A stretch of 64,000 nucleotides of DNA from Aliihoeflea sp. 40Bstr573 (GCF_024105655.1 NZ_JAAAMH010000015.1:1-64000), one strand, 5' to 3'; positions 15,462 through 24,343 are shown, counted from the stretch's first letter. Program-made: numbers and translations. Notes: generated from the letters alone by a model not told the origin.

Positions 15462-16718
15462 ATGATCGAACCGCAAATCGGGATCGTCGCAAATCGCAAC
15501 CAATTTGCGCATCAGCTCTTGCAGGTGCTGCTTGTGGGCCTGACGCTCGGCATGGTTCGAACCGTGGTTCCGGCGTTGGCCGAGAGCGAGTTTGACGTCG
15601 CGCGCGGTTCGATCCTGCTTTTGTCGTCGTTCGTGGTTGCCTTTGGCCTCGTGAAAGGCGTTTTGAACTTTGTCGCTGGCCGCCTGTCGGAGCGGGTCGG
15701 TCGCAAGCCCGTGCTGCTCGCCGGTTGGGTCGCCGCGTTTCCAGTTCCCTTTCTCATCTATTTCGCGCCGAACTGGTCCTGGATTGTCGCCGCGACCGTT
15801 CTTCTCGGCGTCAATCAAGGTCTTTGCTGGTCGATGAGCCAGACAGCAAAGCTCGACTTTACTCGGCCTGACCAGCGCGGCCTTACTCTTGGTCTCAACG
15901 AATTCGCCGGCTATGCAGGTGTGGCCGCCGCAGGTATCGTCACCGCTTATCTGACCCAAGGCCTTGGAATGCGCACCGGCCTTCTGGTCTTTGGCATTGC
16001 TGTCATCGCCGCCGGCACTTTACTGACCGTGTTTGGTGTCCGTGAGACGCTGCAGTTCATCCGTCCGTCCGCTGATCGGAGTCGGAGTCCGGGACAGGAC
16101 GAGCCGCTGCCTGGCACCTGGGAAGTGTTCGCACTGATGTCCTGGCGGGACCGCCGCATGGCGGCGTTGTCGCAAGCGGGCCTGGTAGAAAAATTCGTCG
16201 ATGCGCTTGTTTGGGTTGTTCTGCCCGTCCACCTTTTTGCAAAGGGCATCCCGCTGCCGCAGATCGGATGGATCGCGGGCACCTATGGCGTCGTCTGGGG
16301 TCTTGCCCAACTCCTGACGGGGCCGCTCTCCGACCGGATCGGCCGGCATCTCCTCAATGTCGGAGGCATGTGGGTCTGCGCCTTCGGAACATCTCTTATG
16401 GTGTTGCTCGAAGGGTTTGCGGGGTGGACCGCTTCTGCTGCCCTCACCGGGTTCGGCATGGCGATGCTCTATCCGAACCTGTCGGCCGCCGTCGCCGATA
16501 TCGCCGAACCGACATGGCGGGGCTCGGCGATCGGGATCTACCGCTTCTGGCGCGATCTGGGGTATGCGGTCGGCGCGCTGGGATTTGGCCTTGCGGCAAG
16601 CCTTGCAGGCACGCTCGATGCGGCGTTCTGGTTCGTCGCAGGCTCCATGCTCGCATCTGGAGCGATGCTGGCACTGTGGGGTGGGGAATCGCATCCGGGT
16701 TTTGCTGCCCATCGCTGA
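15462..16718 (+). CDS. Major facilitator superfamily transporter
   Basis: A 418-residue MFS protein with about 12 hydrophobic helices. The loop 2-3 motif GRLSERVGRKPVLLAG and its second-half counterpart GPLSDRIGRHLLNVGG are both clear. ATG 15462 has an AGGA 11 bp upstream; in-frame ATGs at 15390 and 15432 are less likely. The divergent position next to the persulfide operon, with a shared operator region, suggests export of a sulfur compound such as sulfite or thiosulfate, but the substrate cannot be read from the sequence. Confidence 0.85.
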   Translation: MIEPQIGIVANRNQFAHQLLQVLLVGLTLGMVRTVVPALAESEFDVARGSILLLSSFVVAFGLVKGVLNFVAGRLSERVGRKPVLLAGWVAAFPVPFLIYFAPNWSWIVAATVLLGVNQGLCWSMSQTAKLDFTRPDQRGLTLGLNEFAGYAGVAAAGIVTAYLTQGLGMRTGLLVFGIAVIAAGTLLTVFGVRETLQFIRPSADRSRSPGQDEPLPGTWEVFALMSWRDRRMAALSQAGLVEKFVDALVWVVLPVHLFAKGIPLPQIGWIAGTYGVVWGLAQLLTGPLSDRIGRHLLNVGGMWVCAFGTSLMVLLEGFAGWTASAALTGFGMAMLYPNLSAAVADIAEPTWRGSAIGIYRFWRDLGYAVGALGFGLAASLAGTLDAAFWFVAGSMLASGAMLALWGGESHPGFAAHR

Positions 16719-16865
16719 CAGCTGCAGTTCACTTCGGATCCTTGACTTAAGGTGCCCGCGTAGCGCCGGCGCGCCATGCGAGCAGCTCGTCCGCCACATA
16801 CGAGTCGCGTCCCAATTATGCAACCGGTCGCAAAACGGGACCGTCACCAGAATTTTGGTACCGCC

Positions 16866-17603
16866 TTAGACCAGCAGGTGCGACATTGTCGGGTCAGGGA
16901 TCACTACCAAGGGACTTCCGTCGCGCACCGTGTCGTAGAGGTGGGCGACATCTTGATTGACCAGTCGAATACATCCCGACGAGACGGCATTGCCGATTGA
17001 GGATGCTTCGGGTGTTCCGTGGAGCCGATAGAGCGTGTCGCGTCCGCCTTCGTGAATGTAGAGCGCTCGCGCGCCGAGCGGGTTATCGAGACCAGGTCCC
17101 ATGCCACCATTCGCGATTGAATAGGGTTCGAGCTCCGGCTGGCGGGCAACCATGGTGTCGGGCGGCGTCCAGCGCGGCCATTTGCGCTTGTAGGCAACTA
17201 TCGCCCGGCCAGCCCAGGCAAATCCGTCGCGGCCAACGCCGATACCGTAGCGTGCCGCGCGTCCGCCTGGCAGCACATGGTAGAGATACTTGCCGGGGGT
17301 ATCCACGATGAGCGTGCCCGCGGGTTCGTCTGTCGGATAATTAATTTCCTGACGCCAGAACCGCGGATCGAGCTTCGTCGTGTCGACTGCCGGAATGGGA
17401 AACTCCTCGTTCAGCATGGCGGCATACATCAAGGGCGTGGGAGGCGGCGGCGGTGGTGGCGCGGCAACGAGTGCAGACTCGGGTGCTGTCGGCAGCGCCG
17501 TTGTGCAGCCGCCCAGGAAAAGCGCGCCCGCGCCGACGAGGAATGTGCGCCTTGGAACGCCAACTCGCTTCAGCAAAGGTGAACAGTCGACACGGAATCT
17601 CAT
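16866..17603 (-). CDS. L,D-transpeptidase (YkuD) lipoprotein
   Basis: A 245-residue exported protein. A twin-arginine-like RRTFLVGAGALFLGGC start with a lipobox-type cysteine near residue 33 is followed by a proline-rich linker and a YkuD catalytic domain. The active site is the region RLHGTPEASSIGN followed by SSGCIRLVN, with His, Ser, Cys and Arg in the expected spacing. It would make 3-3 peptidoglycan cross-links or attach proteins to peptidoglycan. It is divergent from the DsbA-like gene and shares its CTTAAG operator, so it may be part of an envelope stress response. Confidence 0.92.
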   Translation of the reverse strand: MRFRVDCSPLLKRVGVPRRTFLVGAGALFLGGCTTALPTAPESALVAAPPPPPPPTPLMYAAMLNEEFPIPAVDTTKLDPRFWRQEINYPTDEPAGTLIVDTPGKYLYHVLPGGRAARYGIGVGRDGFAWAGRAIVAYKRKWPRWTPPDTMVARQPELEPYSIANGGMGPGLDNPLGARALYIHEGGRDTLYRLHGTPEASSIGNAVSSGCIRLVNQDVAHLYDTVRDGSPLVVIPDPTMSHLLV

Positions 17604-17650
17604 GCTGGCCTCGATGTTTCTTGATTTTCGAAGCCGTGAGGCCTGCGTCA

Positions 17651-17668
17651 GCTTAAGCCTGCCTTAAG
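17651..17668. promoter_or_regulatory. CTTAAG-N5-CTTAAG operator, site 1
   Basis: GCTTAAGCCTGCCTTAAG contains two CTTAAG half-sites with an 11-bp period, as expected for an OmpR-family dimer binding one face of the helix. It lies between the divergent L,D-transpeptidase and DsbA-like genes. A nearly identical copy is at 20458-20475. Confidence 0.7.
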
Positions 17669-17712
17669 GGCCATCGTCAGGCTGCGGCACATCGACAACA
17701 GGCAGGACAATC

Positions 17713-18390
17713 ATGGACCAACGACGCAACCACGCATGGACAGCACCACTTCTCGACCGCCCGGCATCCCGCCGCCAGTTCCTTCTCGGCATGGGTGCTG
17801 CGGGACTTCTCCTGGGCCTCGGCACCCTTCGCGACCGAGCGTTCGCGCAGGATCTCGATCTAGAAATGGTGCTGAACGATCCGGCTTCGCCTTTGGGCGG
17901 CAACCCGAAGGGCTCGCTCAACATCGTCACCTTTTTCGACTACAATTGCCCCTTCTGCCGCCAAGCCAGTAAGCCGCTGGGTGACGTCGTGCGGGCCGAT
18001 GGAGATATTCGGCTCGTCTACAAGGAGTGGCCCATCCTGACGGATGCATCGCGAGACGGCGCTGTGCTCGCTCTGGCGGCGCATCGGCAGGGAAAGTATG
18101 AGACTGCGCACGCCGCGCTGATGGCACAGGAGGGGCGCGCCGACCCGGCTGCGATGCGGAGCGTGCTCGAAGCAACCGACATCGACATGACGCGGCTAGA
18201 CGCCGACCGCGCGGCGCATTCAAAAGAAATCAATGCACATCTCGACCGTAACCTGGCGATTGCCGAGGCGCTCGGTCTGCGGGGAACACCGGCTTACCTC
18301 GTCGGGCCGTACCTCGTCGCATCGGCGCTCGACACGGCCGGCTTCGAACAGGTGATCAAGGATGCGCGGGCGCGCGGAAAGGACGGCTGA
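17713..18390 (+). CDS. DsbA/ScsC-like periplasmic thiol oxidoreductase
   Basis: A 225-residue thioredoxin-fold protein. A Tat-like signal (SRRQFLLGMGAAGLLLGLG) precedes the mature domain. The active site is CPFC in FFDYNCPFCRQASKPL, and the cis-proline loop is GLRGTPAYLVG. It resembles the BdbD/ScsC-type thiol oxidases or isomerases. With the DsbD-like and TlpA-like genes nearby and the shared operator, the set matches the parts of an Scs (suppressor of copper sensitivity) system, in which the membrane protein ScsB keeps ScsC reduced. The copper link is an inference. Confidence 0.87.
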   Translation: MDQRRNHAWTAPLLDRPASRRQFLLGMGAAGLLLGLGTLRDRAFAQDLDLEMVLNDPASPLGGNPKGSLNIVTFFDYNCPFCRQASKPLGDVVRADGDIRLVYKEWPILTDASRDGAVLALAAHRQGKYETAHAALMAQEGRADPAAMRSVLEATDIDMTRLDADRAAHSKEINAHLDRNLAIAEALGLRGTPAYLVGPYLVASALDTAGFEQVIKDARARGKDG

Positions 18391-18395
18391 GCGGC

Positions 18396-19748
18396 TTAGC
18401 CCTTCTGAAAGTGGAGGGTGGCGCGGAAGCCGCCACGCTTTTCGTTCGCCAGCGTTAAGTGTCCGCCGACGCGCCTCATGATCGTATCCACAATCGCAAG
18501 GCCAAGGCCAGAACCGACCCCGTCGCGACTTGCACCGCGCCAGAAGCGCTCGCGGGCGTGCGCCAGATCATCGTCACTCATACCGGGTCCCGCATCGATG
18601 ACCTCGAAGCGGGATTCCTGACTGGATGACGCAATGACGATCCGCACCCTCCCGCCGGCCGGCGAGTGAAGAACAGCGTTCTCGACGATGTTTCGAAGTG
18701 CCGTCGTCGCGAGTGCCCGGTCGCAGGAAACGGTCCGGGCATGAGCGCCCTCCAAATCGATGGTCACGCCACGGCGCGCAGCAAGGCTTTCCACCGACTG
18801 TACGCTATCGCGGACGATTGCCCCGGGATCGGCGGGCGAAATCGTCTCCCGCTCCTCATTCGCGTCGACGGCCGCCAGATCAAGCAGTTGTCGGACCAGC
18901 CGCGACGAGCGGTCGACCCCTCCTGCAATCTGTTCGAGGGCGTGTCGGCGGATCTCCGGATCATCCGATGCCAGCGCGATCTGCGCCTGTGTCTTCAGGC
19001 CGGCGAGCGGCGTCTTCAGCTCGTGGGCGGCGAAGGCCGTGAAACTCTTCTCCCGCTCCCGAGCACCCGCGACGCGGCCGAATAGACCATTGATAGCATC
19101 CAGGGCAGGCCGCAGCTCACCAGGCGCATCGGGTAGATCAACCGGCCGCAGATCGGCGGCGTGTCGCTGGCCCAGGAGACCTGCCATGCGGTCGAGCGGA
19201 CGCATGCCGCGCTGAACCGACAGCCAGGTCAGGAGGCCTGCGATCGGCAGGACAACCGTCATGGGCAGCAGTGTGCCGGTCATGACATCATTCACCAGCG
19301 ACTGGCGAACCTGCAGGTTGTCGCCGACCATAACCTGAACACCACGGTCGGAGTTCAGGACCGTGTAGACGCGCCAGGTCTCGCCTTTGATTGTCGTCTG
19401 CGAAAAGCCATCATCATTTGATGCCAGGCGTTCACGGGGTGCGGCTTCAGATCGGCCAACAAGCGTTCCAGCCAAGGACCATATCTGGCAGGAGAGCTGA
19501 TGGCTGTAGGGCTCGTCGGTCATCGTCTCGACTTCGAGCCCTTCAATCGCGCCCGCTGCCGTTGCGATTTCGATCCGATGATCGGTGATCAGGGAATCCA
19601 CCATGCGCGCGGCTTCGCGCAGCCGGGCATCCAACACCTGCTCGACACGCGCCTGGGTGCTCCAGTAAATCCACGCCGCCGCGGACAGCCAAACGGCCCC
19701 GGTCGTGAGCAGAAGGATCAGCAGCAGTCTGGTGCGCATCGACTTCAT
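18396..19748 (-). CDS. Two-component sensor histidine kinase
   Basis: A 450-residue inner-membrane kinase of the QseC/TctE kind. The N-terminal membrane helix (about 5-28) and a second one (about 165-185) bracket a periplasmic sensor domain of about 130 residues. The H-box is FAAHELKTPLAGLKTQ (phospho-acceptor His), followed by the N-box NIVENAVLHSP, DAGPGMS (G1) and GSGLGLAIVDTIMRR (G2). It overlaps the upstream response-regulator gene by 4 bp. The stimulus is unknown; the regulon suggests periplasmic redox or metal stress. Confidence 0.93.
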   Translation of the reverse strand: MKSMRTRLLLILLLTTGAVWLSAAAWIYWSTQARVEQVLDARLREAARMVDSLITDHRIEIATAAGAIEGLEVETMTDEPYSHQLSCQIWSLAGTLVGRSEAAPRERLASNDDGFSQTTIKGETWRVYTVLNSDRGVQVMVGDNLQVRQSLVNDVMTGTLLPMTVVLPIAGLLTWLSVQRGMRPLDRMAGLLGQRHAADLRPVDLPDAPGELRPALDAINGLFGRVAGAREREKSFTAFAAHELKTPLAGLKTQAQIALASDDPEIRRHALEQIAGGVDRSSRLVRQLLDLAAVDANEERETISPADPGAIVRDSVQSVESLAARRGVTIDLEGAHARTVSCDRALATTALRNIVENAVLHSPAGGRVRIVIASSSQESRFEVIDAGPGMSDDDLAHARERFWRGASRDGVGSGLGLAIVDTIMRRVGGHLTLANEKRGGFRATLHFQKG

Positions 19749-20410
19749 GGCTGCTCTGCGCCCACACGATAGCCGATGCCGCGCACGGTCTGGATGACGC
19801 CCGCGCCGAGCTTTGCCCTGAGATTGTGGATGTGGACCTCGACCGCATTGCTCTCCACCCCTTCCTGCCAGCCGTAGATCGTCTCCTCCAGCGTTGTCCT
19901 AGCAATGACTGCGCCGGGGCGTTCCAAGAGCAGGCGCAAAATGGTGAACTCACGTCGTGTGAGAGAGACGGGCTTGTCGTCGCGCGTGACTGACAGCATT
20001 GCGGGATCGAGAACGACATCCTGCCAGGACAAGGTCGCACACGCCCGGCCAGAGCTACGCCGCTGGATCGCGCGCAGGCGGGCGGCCAGTTCGTCGAGAT
20101 CGAAGGGCTTGCCGAGGTAATCGTCGGCACCCGCGTCGAGCCCGGCAATTCGCTCGCCGACCCGGTCCCGCGCAGTGAGCAGCAGGATCGGCGTTGTGTC
20201 GCGCTCGCGTCGTCGTTGTGCCAGCAGGTCGATGCCGGACCCGTCGGGCAGCATGATGTCGAGGACGACCGCCTCGTAGTCGCTCGCGCGCAGGGCTGCA
20301 TCGGCATCAGCACAAGTCGAAACCGCATCAGGACTGAAGCCGGCGAGCTTCAGTCCGACCGTCAGGCCGTCCAGCAGGATGGGATCGTCCTCGACGATGA
20401 GAATGCGCAT
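19745..20410 (-). CDS. OmpR-family response regulator
   Basis: A 221-residue regulator with a receiver domain (acidic pocket EDD at 7-9, phospho-acceptor Asp51 in VVLDIMLPDG, Thr/Ala at LLTA, Lys in KPFDLDEL) and a winged-helix DNA-binding domain ending in VRGIGYRVG. It is cotranscribed with the kinase (4-bp overlap). The CTTAAG-N5-CTTAAG site upstream of its own start implies autoregulation together with control of the divergent DsbD-like operon. Confidence 0.93.
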   Translation of the reverse strand: MRILIVEDDPILLDGLTVGLKLAGFSPDAVSTCADADAALRASDYEAVVLDIMLPDGSGIDLLAQRRRERDTTPILLLTARDRVGERIAGLDAGADDYLGKPFDLDELAARLRAIQRRSSGRACATLSWQDVVLDPAMLSVTRDDKPVSLTRREFTILRLLLERPGAVIARTTLEETIYGWQEGVESNAVEVHIHNLRAKLGAGVIQTVRGIGYRVGAEQP

Positions 20411-20457
20411 CGCTTGCGGCGGCTCCTTCCGATTGCAGGGACCGTCTCGACGCGTCT

Positions 20458-20475
20458 GCTTAAGGCTGCCTTAAG
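20458..20475. promoter_or_regulatory. CTTAAG-N5-CTTAAG operator, site 2
   Basis: GCTTAAGGCTGCCTTAAG differs by a single base from the site at 17651. It lies between the response-regulator start (minus strand) and the DsbD-like start (plus strand). The recurrence at two divergent promoters flanking an OmpR-type system marks it as the probable binding site of that regulator. Confidence 0.72.
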
Positions 20476-20525
20476 TTGCCCCGCCGAGACGGCACTCCTT
20501 CGCAACGAAAGAAGGCTTGATCAAG

Positions 20526-22271
20526 ATGCGGTTCATCCTCTCGGCTCTGATTGCCCTGATCCTCTCAGTGAGCGCTGCCCTTGCGCAGCCGGCTGCGCCG
20601 CTCGATGTCGACGAGGCCTTCGCGCTTTCAGTGGCGAGAGACGGGGAAACGTTGATGCTCCGATGGACGATTGCGTCCGGCTACTATCTCTACCGCGACA
20701 ATGTCCGGATCATTCAAGGCGCGGACGCACTACCGGTCACGATCTCGAAGGGCGTCACCAAGGAAGATCCCGGCTTCGGCACTGTAGAGGTCATCTTCGA
20801 CGAAGCCGTGGCAACTGTCACACCAAAGAGCGGCGAACCTCTTCGTGTGGACTATCAGGGCTGCCAGGACGGCGGCATCTGCTATCGGCCAGAGGCGCGT
20901 ATGATCGCGCCGGACACGCTCGAGGTCACAAACGCCGTCAGCGGCTTCGGCGCGCCGGCGACTGCCGACGATTCGTTGGCTGCAGCAGGCATCGCAATCG
21001 CGGACGACGGCGGGGAAGCATCCTCAATCCTTGAAAGCAGCAGTGTCTTCTGGGTCACGCTCAGCTTTCTTGGCTTCGGTCTGTTGCTGGCCTTCACTCC
21101 TTGCGTCTTCCCGATCTATCCGATCGTCATCGGCATGCTCGGCCGCCAAGGCGAACGGACAAGTGCCCGCCGCGGCTTTGTTTTGTCTATCACCTACGTC
21201 TTCGGTCTGGCGCTGGCCTTCGCGATCGTCGGTGCCGTCGTCGGCTGGAGCGGCCAAAACATCCAATTCGCCCTGCAGTCGCCGCTGACCACAGTGGCAG
21301 TCACCGTGCTGTTCCTCGTCCTCGCCAGCTCCATGTTCGGTGCCTTCGAGCTTCAGCTGCCGAGTGCGTTTACATCCCGCTTCGCGGGGCGGAGCAGCGG
21401 CGGCTCTCTGGGATCGGCGGGGGCATTGGGGTTCACCTCGGCGCTGATCGTCGGGCCATGCGTAACCGCGCCGCTGGCCGGAGCGCTGGTCTACATCGCA
21501 CAGGGCGGCGACTGGAGGCTCGGCGCGCTGGCGCTGTTCGCACTGGGCTTCGGCAAGGGCCTGCCCCTCATCGCCATGGCCACTTTCGGTGCTGGTCTGC
21601 TGCCGCGCGCCGGACGGTGGATGGAGGAGATCAAACGCCTGTTCGGCTTCGGCTTCGTTGCTATGGCGATCTGGGTTGCGACGCCCTTGATGCCTCTGGC
21701 GATGGACGTGTCACTTTATGCGCTGCTTGTGATCGTGGCAGCGGTTGATCTCATGTCGCGGATCTCGTCACGACGGGCAAGGGCGGTTGGCATGGGGCTG
21801 ATGCTCGTTGCCGGCGTGCTGACTCTCGGAGCGCTCGATGGCAACGGCAAGCCCATGCAGGCCCTGGCGAGGATCGCGCTTCGCTCCACGCCGCCTGATC
21901 AGTCGGACCTCGCCTTCACGACGACGGCATCCCGAGAAGGCCTTCTTCATGCTTTCCAAATAGCCGGCGAGAGGGCGCAGCCGCTGATGCTCTACGTCAC
22001 AGCCGACTGGTGCGTGATCTGCCGAACCATCGAGCGCAATGTCTTCCCTGCAGACGGGGTCAGGGCAGCGCTGGACGGCATCCATTTGGTGAAATTCGAT
22101 GTCAGCGAATTCGACGTGGCCGCGCAGGCTGTGCTGGACGAACTTAATGTCGCCGGTCCGCCGACCATGCTGTTCTTCGATCCCGCCCGGCGGGAACGGC
22201 AAGGGACGCGCCTGATAGGAAGCGTGAAGCCATCCGACATCGTCGAGTCCGCAGCGGCACTCAAGCGATGA
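20526..22271 (+). CDS. DsbD/ScsB-like thiol:disulfide interchange protein
   Basis: A 581-residue three-part protein. A signal peptide is followed by an N-terminal periplasmic domain (DsbD-alpha type, with cysteines in YQGCQDGGICYRPEAR), a central CcdA/DsbD membrane domain of about eight helices (FTPCVFPIYPIVIG with its cysteine, and GPCVTAPLAGALVY), and a C-terminal thioredoxin domain with VTADWCVICRTIERN. It carries electrons from cytoplasmic thioredoxin to periplasmic partners such as the DsbA/ScsC-like protein. The start is ATG 20526; it overlaps the next gene by 4 bp. Confidence 0.92.
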   Translation: MRFILSALIALILSVSAALAQPAAPLDVDEAFALSVARDGETLMLRWTIASGYYLYRDNVRIIQGADALPVTISKGVTKEDPGFGTVEVIFDEAVATVTPKSGEPLRVDYQGCQDGGICYRPEARMIAPDTLEVTNAVSGFGAPATADDSLAAAGIAIADDGGEASSILESSSVFWVTLSFLGFGLLLAFTPCVFPIYPIVIGMLGRQGERTSARRGFVLSITYVFGLALAFAIVGAVVGWSGQNIQFALQSPLTTVAVTVLFLVLASSMFGAFELQLPSAFTSRFAGRSSGGSLGSAGALGFTSALIVGPCVTAPLAGALVYIAQGGDWRLGALALFALGFGKGLPLIAMATFGAGLLPRAGRWMEEIKRLFGFGFVAMAIWVATPLMPLAMDVSLYALLVIVAAVDLMSRISSRRARAVGMGLMLVAGVLTLGALDGNGKPMQALARIALRSTPPDQSDLAFTTTASREGLLHAFQIAGERAQPLMLYVTADWCVICRTIERNVFPADGVRAALDGIHLVKFDVSEFDVAAQAVLDELNVAGPPTMLFFDPARRERQGTRLIGSVKPSDIVESAAALKR

Positions 22272-23059
22272 ATGCCGTTACAGTCGGACCGTTCATGCTG
22301 TCAGTCGACCGGCTCGTCGCGCTCGCTGGCATACTCGCCTTCATCGTTGTCACGTCGGTCGCAGCGCGCAGGGTCGACCCAGGCTTCGCCCGATGGTCAA
22401 CGACAGGTCTGGTCGTCGGCATCATCGCAGCGCGGATCGCTCATGTCGCTTTAAACTGGAGCACGTTCGCGGAATACCCTTGGCGTGCGGTTGCCGTCTG
22501 GCAGGGCGGGTTCTTCTGGCCCGCCGGCGTTCTCGCCGCGCTCATCCTTCTGCTGGTTCAAGTCAGGCACACGCACGGACGGATCGCAGGCATTGCCGGC
22601 GTAGCCGTCGGCCTCTTCGTCTGGAATGCCGCTTCGCTCCTGACGTCAGGCGTCGATCCGGTGCCGCTCCCCGGCAATCCGCTACAGACCCTCGCTGGAG
22701 AAGCCGTCTCGCTTCCCGAACTTGCCGGAAGGCCCATGGTGATCAACCTCTGGGCGACATGGTGTCCGCCCTGCCGTCGCGAGATGCCAATGATGGCCAA
22801 CGTCGCCGCATCGTCTAGCGACGTTACGTTTGTGTTTGCCAACCAGGGAGAAGATGCGTCCCGCATCCGCCGCTATCTCTCGCAGGAAAACCTGCTTTTA
22901 CCGAACGTTCTTATCGACGGTCTCGGCGAGCTGGGCCGGCACTATAGTGCACCGGGACTGCCTGCGACGCTGTTTGTGGGCGAGGATGGGCGTTTGGTCG
23001 ACATTCAACTAGGAGAGGTATCGCGTGAGGCTTTGCTTCAGAAGTTGGACGACCTTTGA
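22268..23059 (+). CDS. Lgt-like membrane domain fused to TlpA-type thioredoxin
   Basis: A 263-residue protein. Residues 1-125 carry several hydrophobic helices arranged as in the first half of prolipoprotein diacylglyceryl transferase (GLVVGIIAARIAHVALNW, WQGGFFWPAGVLAAL), without the full Lgt catalytic set. The C-terminal part is a TlpA/ScsD-like thioredoxin with WATWCPPCRREMPMM and a cis-proline loop GLPATLFVG. The ATG overlaps the DsbD-like stop by 4 bp. It is probably a membrane-anchored reductase fed by the DsbD-like protein. The N-terminal domain may only be an anchor. Confidence 0.82.
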   Translation: MNAVTVGPFMLSVDRLVALAGILAFIVVTSVAARRVDPGFARWSTTGLVVGIIAARIAHVALNWSTFAEYPWRAVAVWQGGFFWPAGVLAALILLLVQVRHTHGRIAGIAGVAVGLFVWNAASLLTSGVDPVPLPGNPLQTLAGEAVSLPELAGRPMVINLWATWCPPCRREMPMMANVAASSSDVTFVFANQGEDASRIRRYLSQENLLLPNVLIDGLGELGRHYSAPGLPATLFVGEDGRLVDIQLGEVSREALLQKLDDL

Positions 23060-23307
23060 CGAAAAGACTTGAAGTGCTGGACGTGCGGGTCAGCATTCAG
23101 TCGTCTCGGAGCATTCCGTGCGAGCCTAATGCCTCCTGACACGACGGGTCGCCTGCGCGCCCAATTAGCTGTAGATCGAGCGTAAAGCGGCCAACATCTC
23201 TCAGACAGCACGTAAACTTACGCGGCAGAGGCTGAGCGTGCATGTGAGATGGCGAGGGATGCAATGCCGCTGGCACAAGTGAAGGGCTAAATCAGTGACG
23301 GAATAAA

Positions 23308-23329
23308 AAGGCGGCACGAATGCCGCCTT
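23308..23329 (-). terminator. Rho-independent terminator of the pseudoazurin gene
   Basis: AAGGCGGCA (23308-23316) and TGCCGCCTT (23321-23329) form a perfect 9-bp stem with a CGAA loop. On the minus strand it is followed by TTTTTATTCC, a normal U-run. It lies just beyond the pseudoazurin stop. Confidence 0.88.
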
Positions 23330-23352
23330 CTGGATCGACATGCCGCGAAGGA

Positions 23353-23802
23353 TCAGCTTCCAGCCTCGATCTCGGCGAAGATCTTTTCAGCGACCTGCTT
23401 GGCCTTGCCCGGAAAGCGGAGCTTCTTAACGTCATCGAGATTGGTCGGTTGGCCGACGACCACCGCGCCAATCATGCCCATGCCGAAATGCGGCGTGCAT
23501 TGATACATGTAGACGCCTTCGGCGTTGACCGTCACCGTGATCTCTTCGTTGACCTTGCCCTTCCACTCTTCGGCACCTTCCGGCACGCCGTCCTTGATGG
23601 TTGCCGAGTTGTGGCTCTTGTCGGTGGGTGTGAACTTGATCGTGTCGCCCGGCTCGGCCATGACGATGAGCGGTTCGAAGACCATCATGGTCCCGTCGGC
23701 GCCTTTGTTGAGCATCTTCACCTCGTGCTCCGCGGAATTGGCCGCCACAGGCATGGCGAAGGCCAGGGCGAGACCGATTGCATAGACAGATTTCAATTCC
23801 AT
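23353..23802 (-). CDS. Pseudoazurin (type I blue copper protein)
   Basis: A 149-residue cupredoxin with a signal peptide (MELKSVYAIGLALAFAMPVAANSA). The copper ligands are visible: His in TDKSHNSATIKDG, then Cys, His and Met in YQCTPHFGMGMIG, the pseudoazurin pattern. The ATG at 23802 follows GGGAGGAAT. Pseudoazurin takes electrons from SoxCD or c-type cytochromes in thiosulfate oxidisers and from nitrite/N2O respiration elsewhere; beside the sox genes the first role is likely. Its upstream region carries two GCATATGTG repeats resembling SoxR half-sites. Confidence 0.92.
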   Translation of the reverse strand: MELKSVYAIGLALAFAMPVAANSAEHEVKMLNKGADGTMMVFEPLIVMAEPGDTIKFTPTDKSHNSATIKDGVPEGAEEWKGKVNEEITVTVNAEGVYMYQCTPHFGMGMIGAVVVGQPTNLDDVKKLRFPGKAKQVAEKIFAEIEAGS

Positions 23803-23826
23803 TCCTCCCGGTTGCAGACACGACGC

Positions 23827-23873
23827 GCATATGTGTCGTTCGAATAGAAACATTGCAATAATCGCATATGTGG
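23827..23873. promoter_or_regulatory. Paired GCATATGTG boxes upstream of pseudoazurin
   Basis: GCATATGTG occurs at 23827-23835 and again at 23864-23872. Each holds a CATATG core like the arms of the other sox-locus operators. The two copies lie in the promoter region of the leftward pseudoazurin gene, 37 bp apart. Confidence 0.45.
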
Positions 23874-23890
23874 TCAACCCGGATGGCAGG

Positions 23891-24343
23891 TCAAAAGCCC
23901 TCGGCGGCTTCCCGAGCGATTTCATCGAGCAGGGTGTTGACTTCGTCGCGGCCTGGGCCTGGCGGCAGGGAGCGGTATCCCACGACGACTTCGCCCGGCT
24001 TCTCCTCCGCCTCGTAGACGAAAAGCACGTACGGACAGAACGCGATGTTCGACAGGTCCGCTTCCATCGCCTTTCGCGAAACGACGGCCGAGCAGAACTG
24101 GAGGAACTCCGCATTCGAATAAAGCGGCTTCTCGGCCCCGACGTCACCGGCTGTTCGCGCCAGCATGTCGCCGATCTGGCCATGATAATCGACGACATAC
24201 CCTCGGTTGACGATGGCGTCCTCGAGGCTTGCCGCGACGTCCTCGTAGGGCTGATCGCTGGTGTAGGTTTTCGCAGCGTCCTGCGCGTGAGCCACTGCGA
24301 TGCCGGCGAGCAAAGCGGCAAATGCTGGAAGATGAATACGCAT
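23891..24343 (-). CDS. Periplasmic DUF302-like protein
   Basis: A 150-residue exported protein with signal peptide MRIHLPAFAALLAGIAVAHAQ. The mature part follows the DUF302 layout: an N-terminal helix segment (YEDVAASLEDAIVNRGYVVDYHG), a middle section with FCSAVVSRKAMEAD, then IAFCPYVLFVYEAEEKPGEVVVGYRSLPPG. DUF302 proteins are common beside sulfur-oxidation genes but have no established activity. ATG 24343 is preferred to the preceding GTG at 24346. It is divergent from the MBL hydrolase, with an AT-rich operator between them. Confidence 0.75.
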   Translation of the reverse strand: MRIHLPAFAALLAGIAVAHAQDAAKTYTSDQPYEDVAASLEDAIVNRGYVVDYHGQIGDMLARTAGDVGAEKPLYSNAEFLQFCSAVVSRKAMEADLSNIAFCPYVLFVYEAEEKPGEVVVGYRSLPPGPGRDEVNTLLDEIAREAAEGF

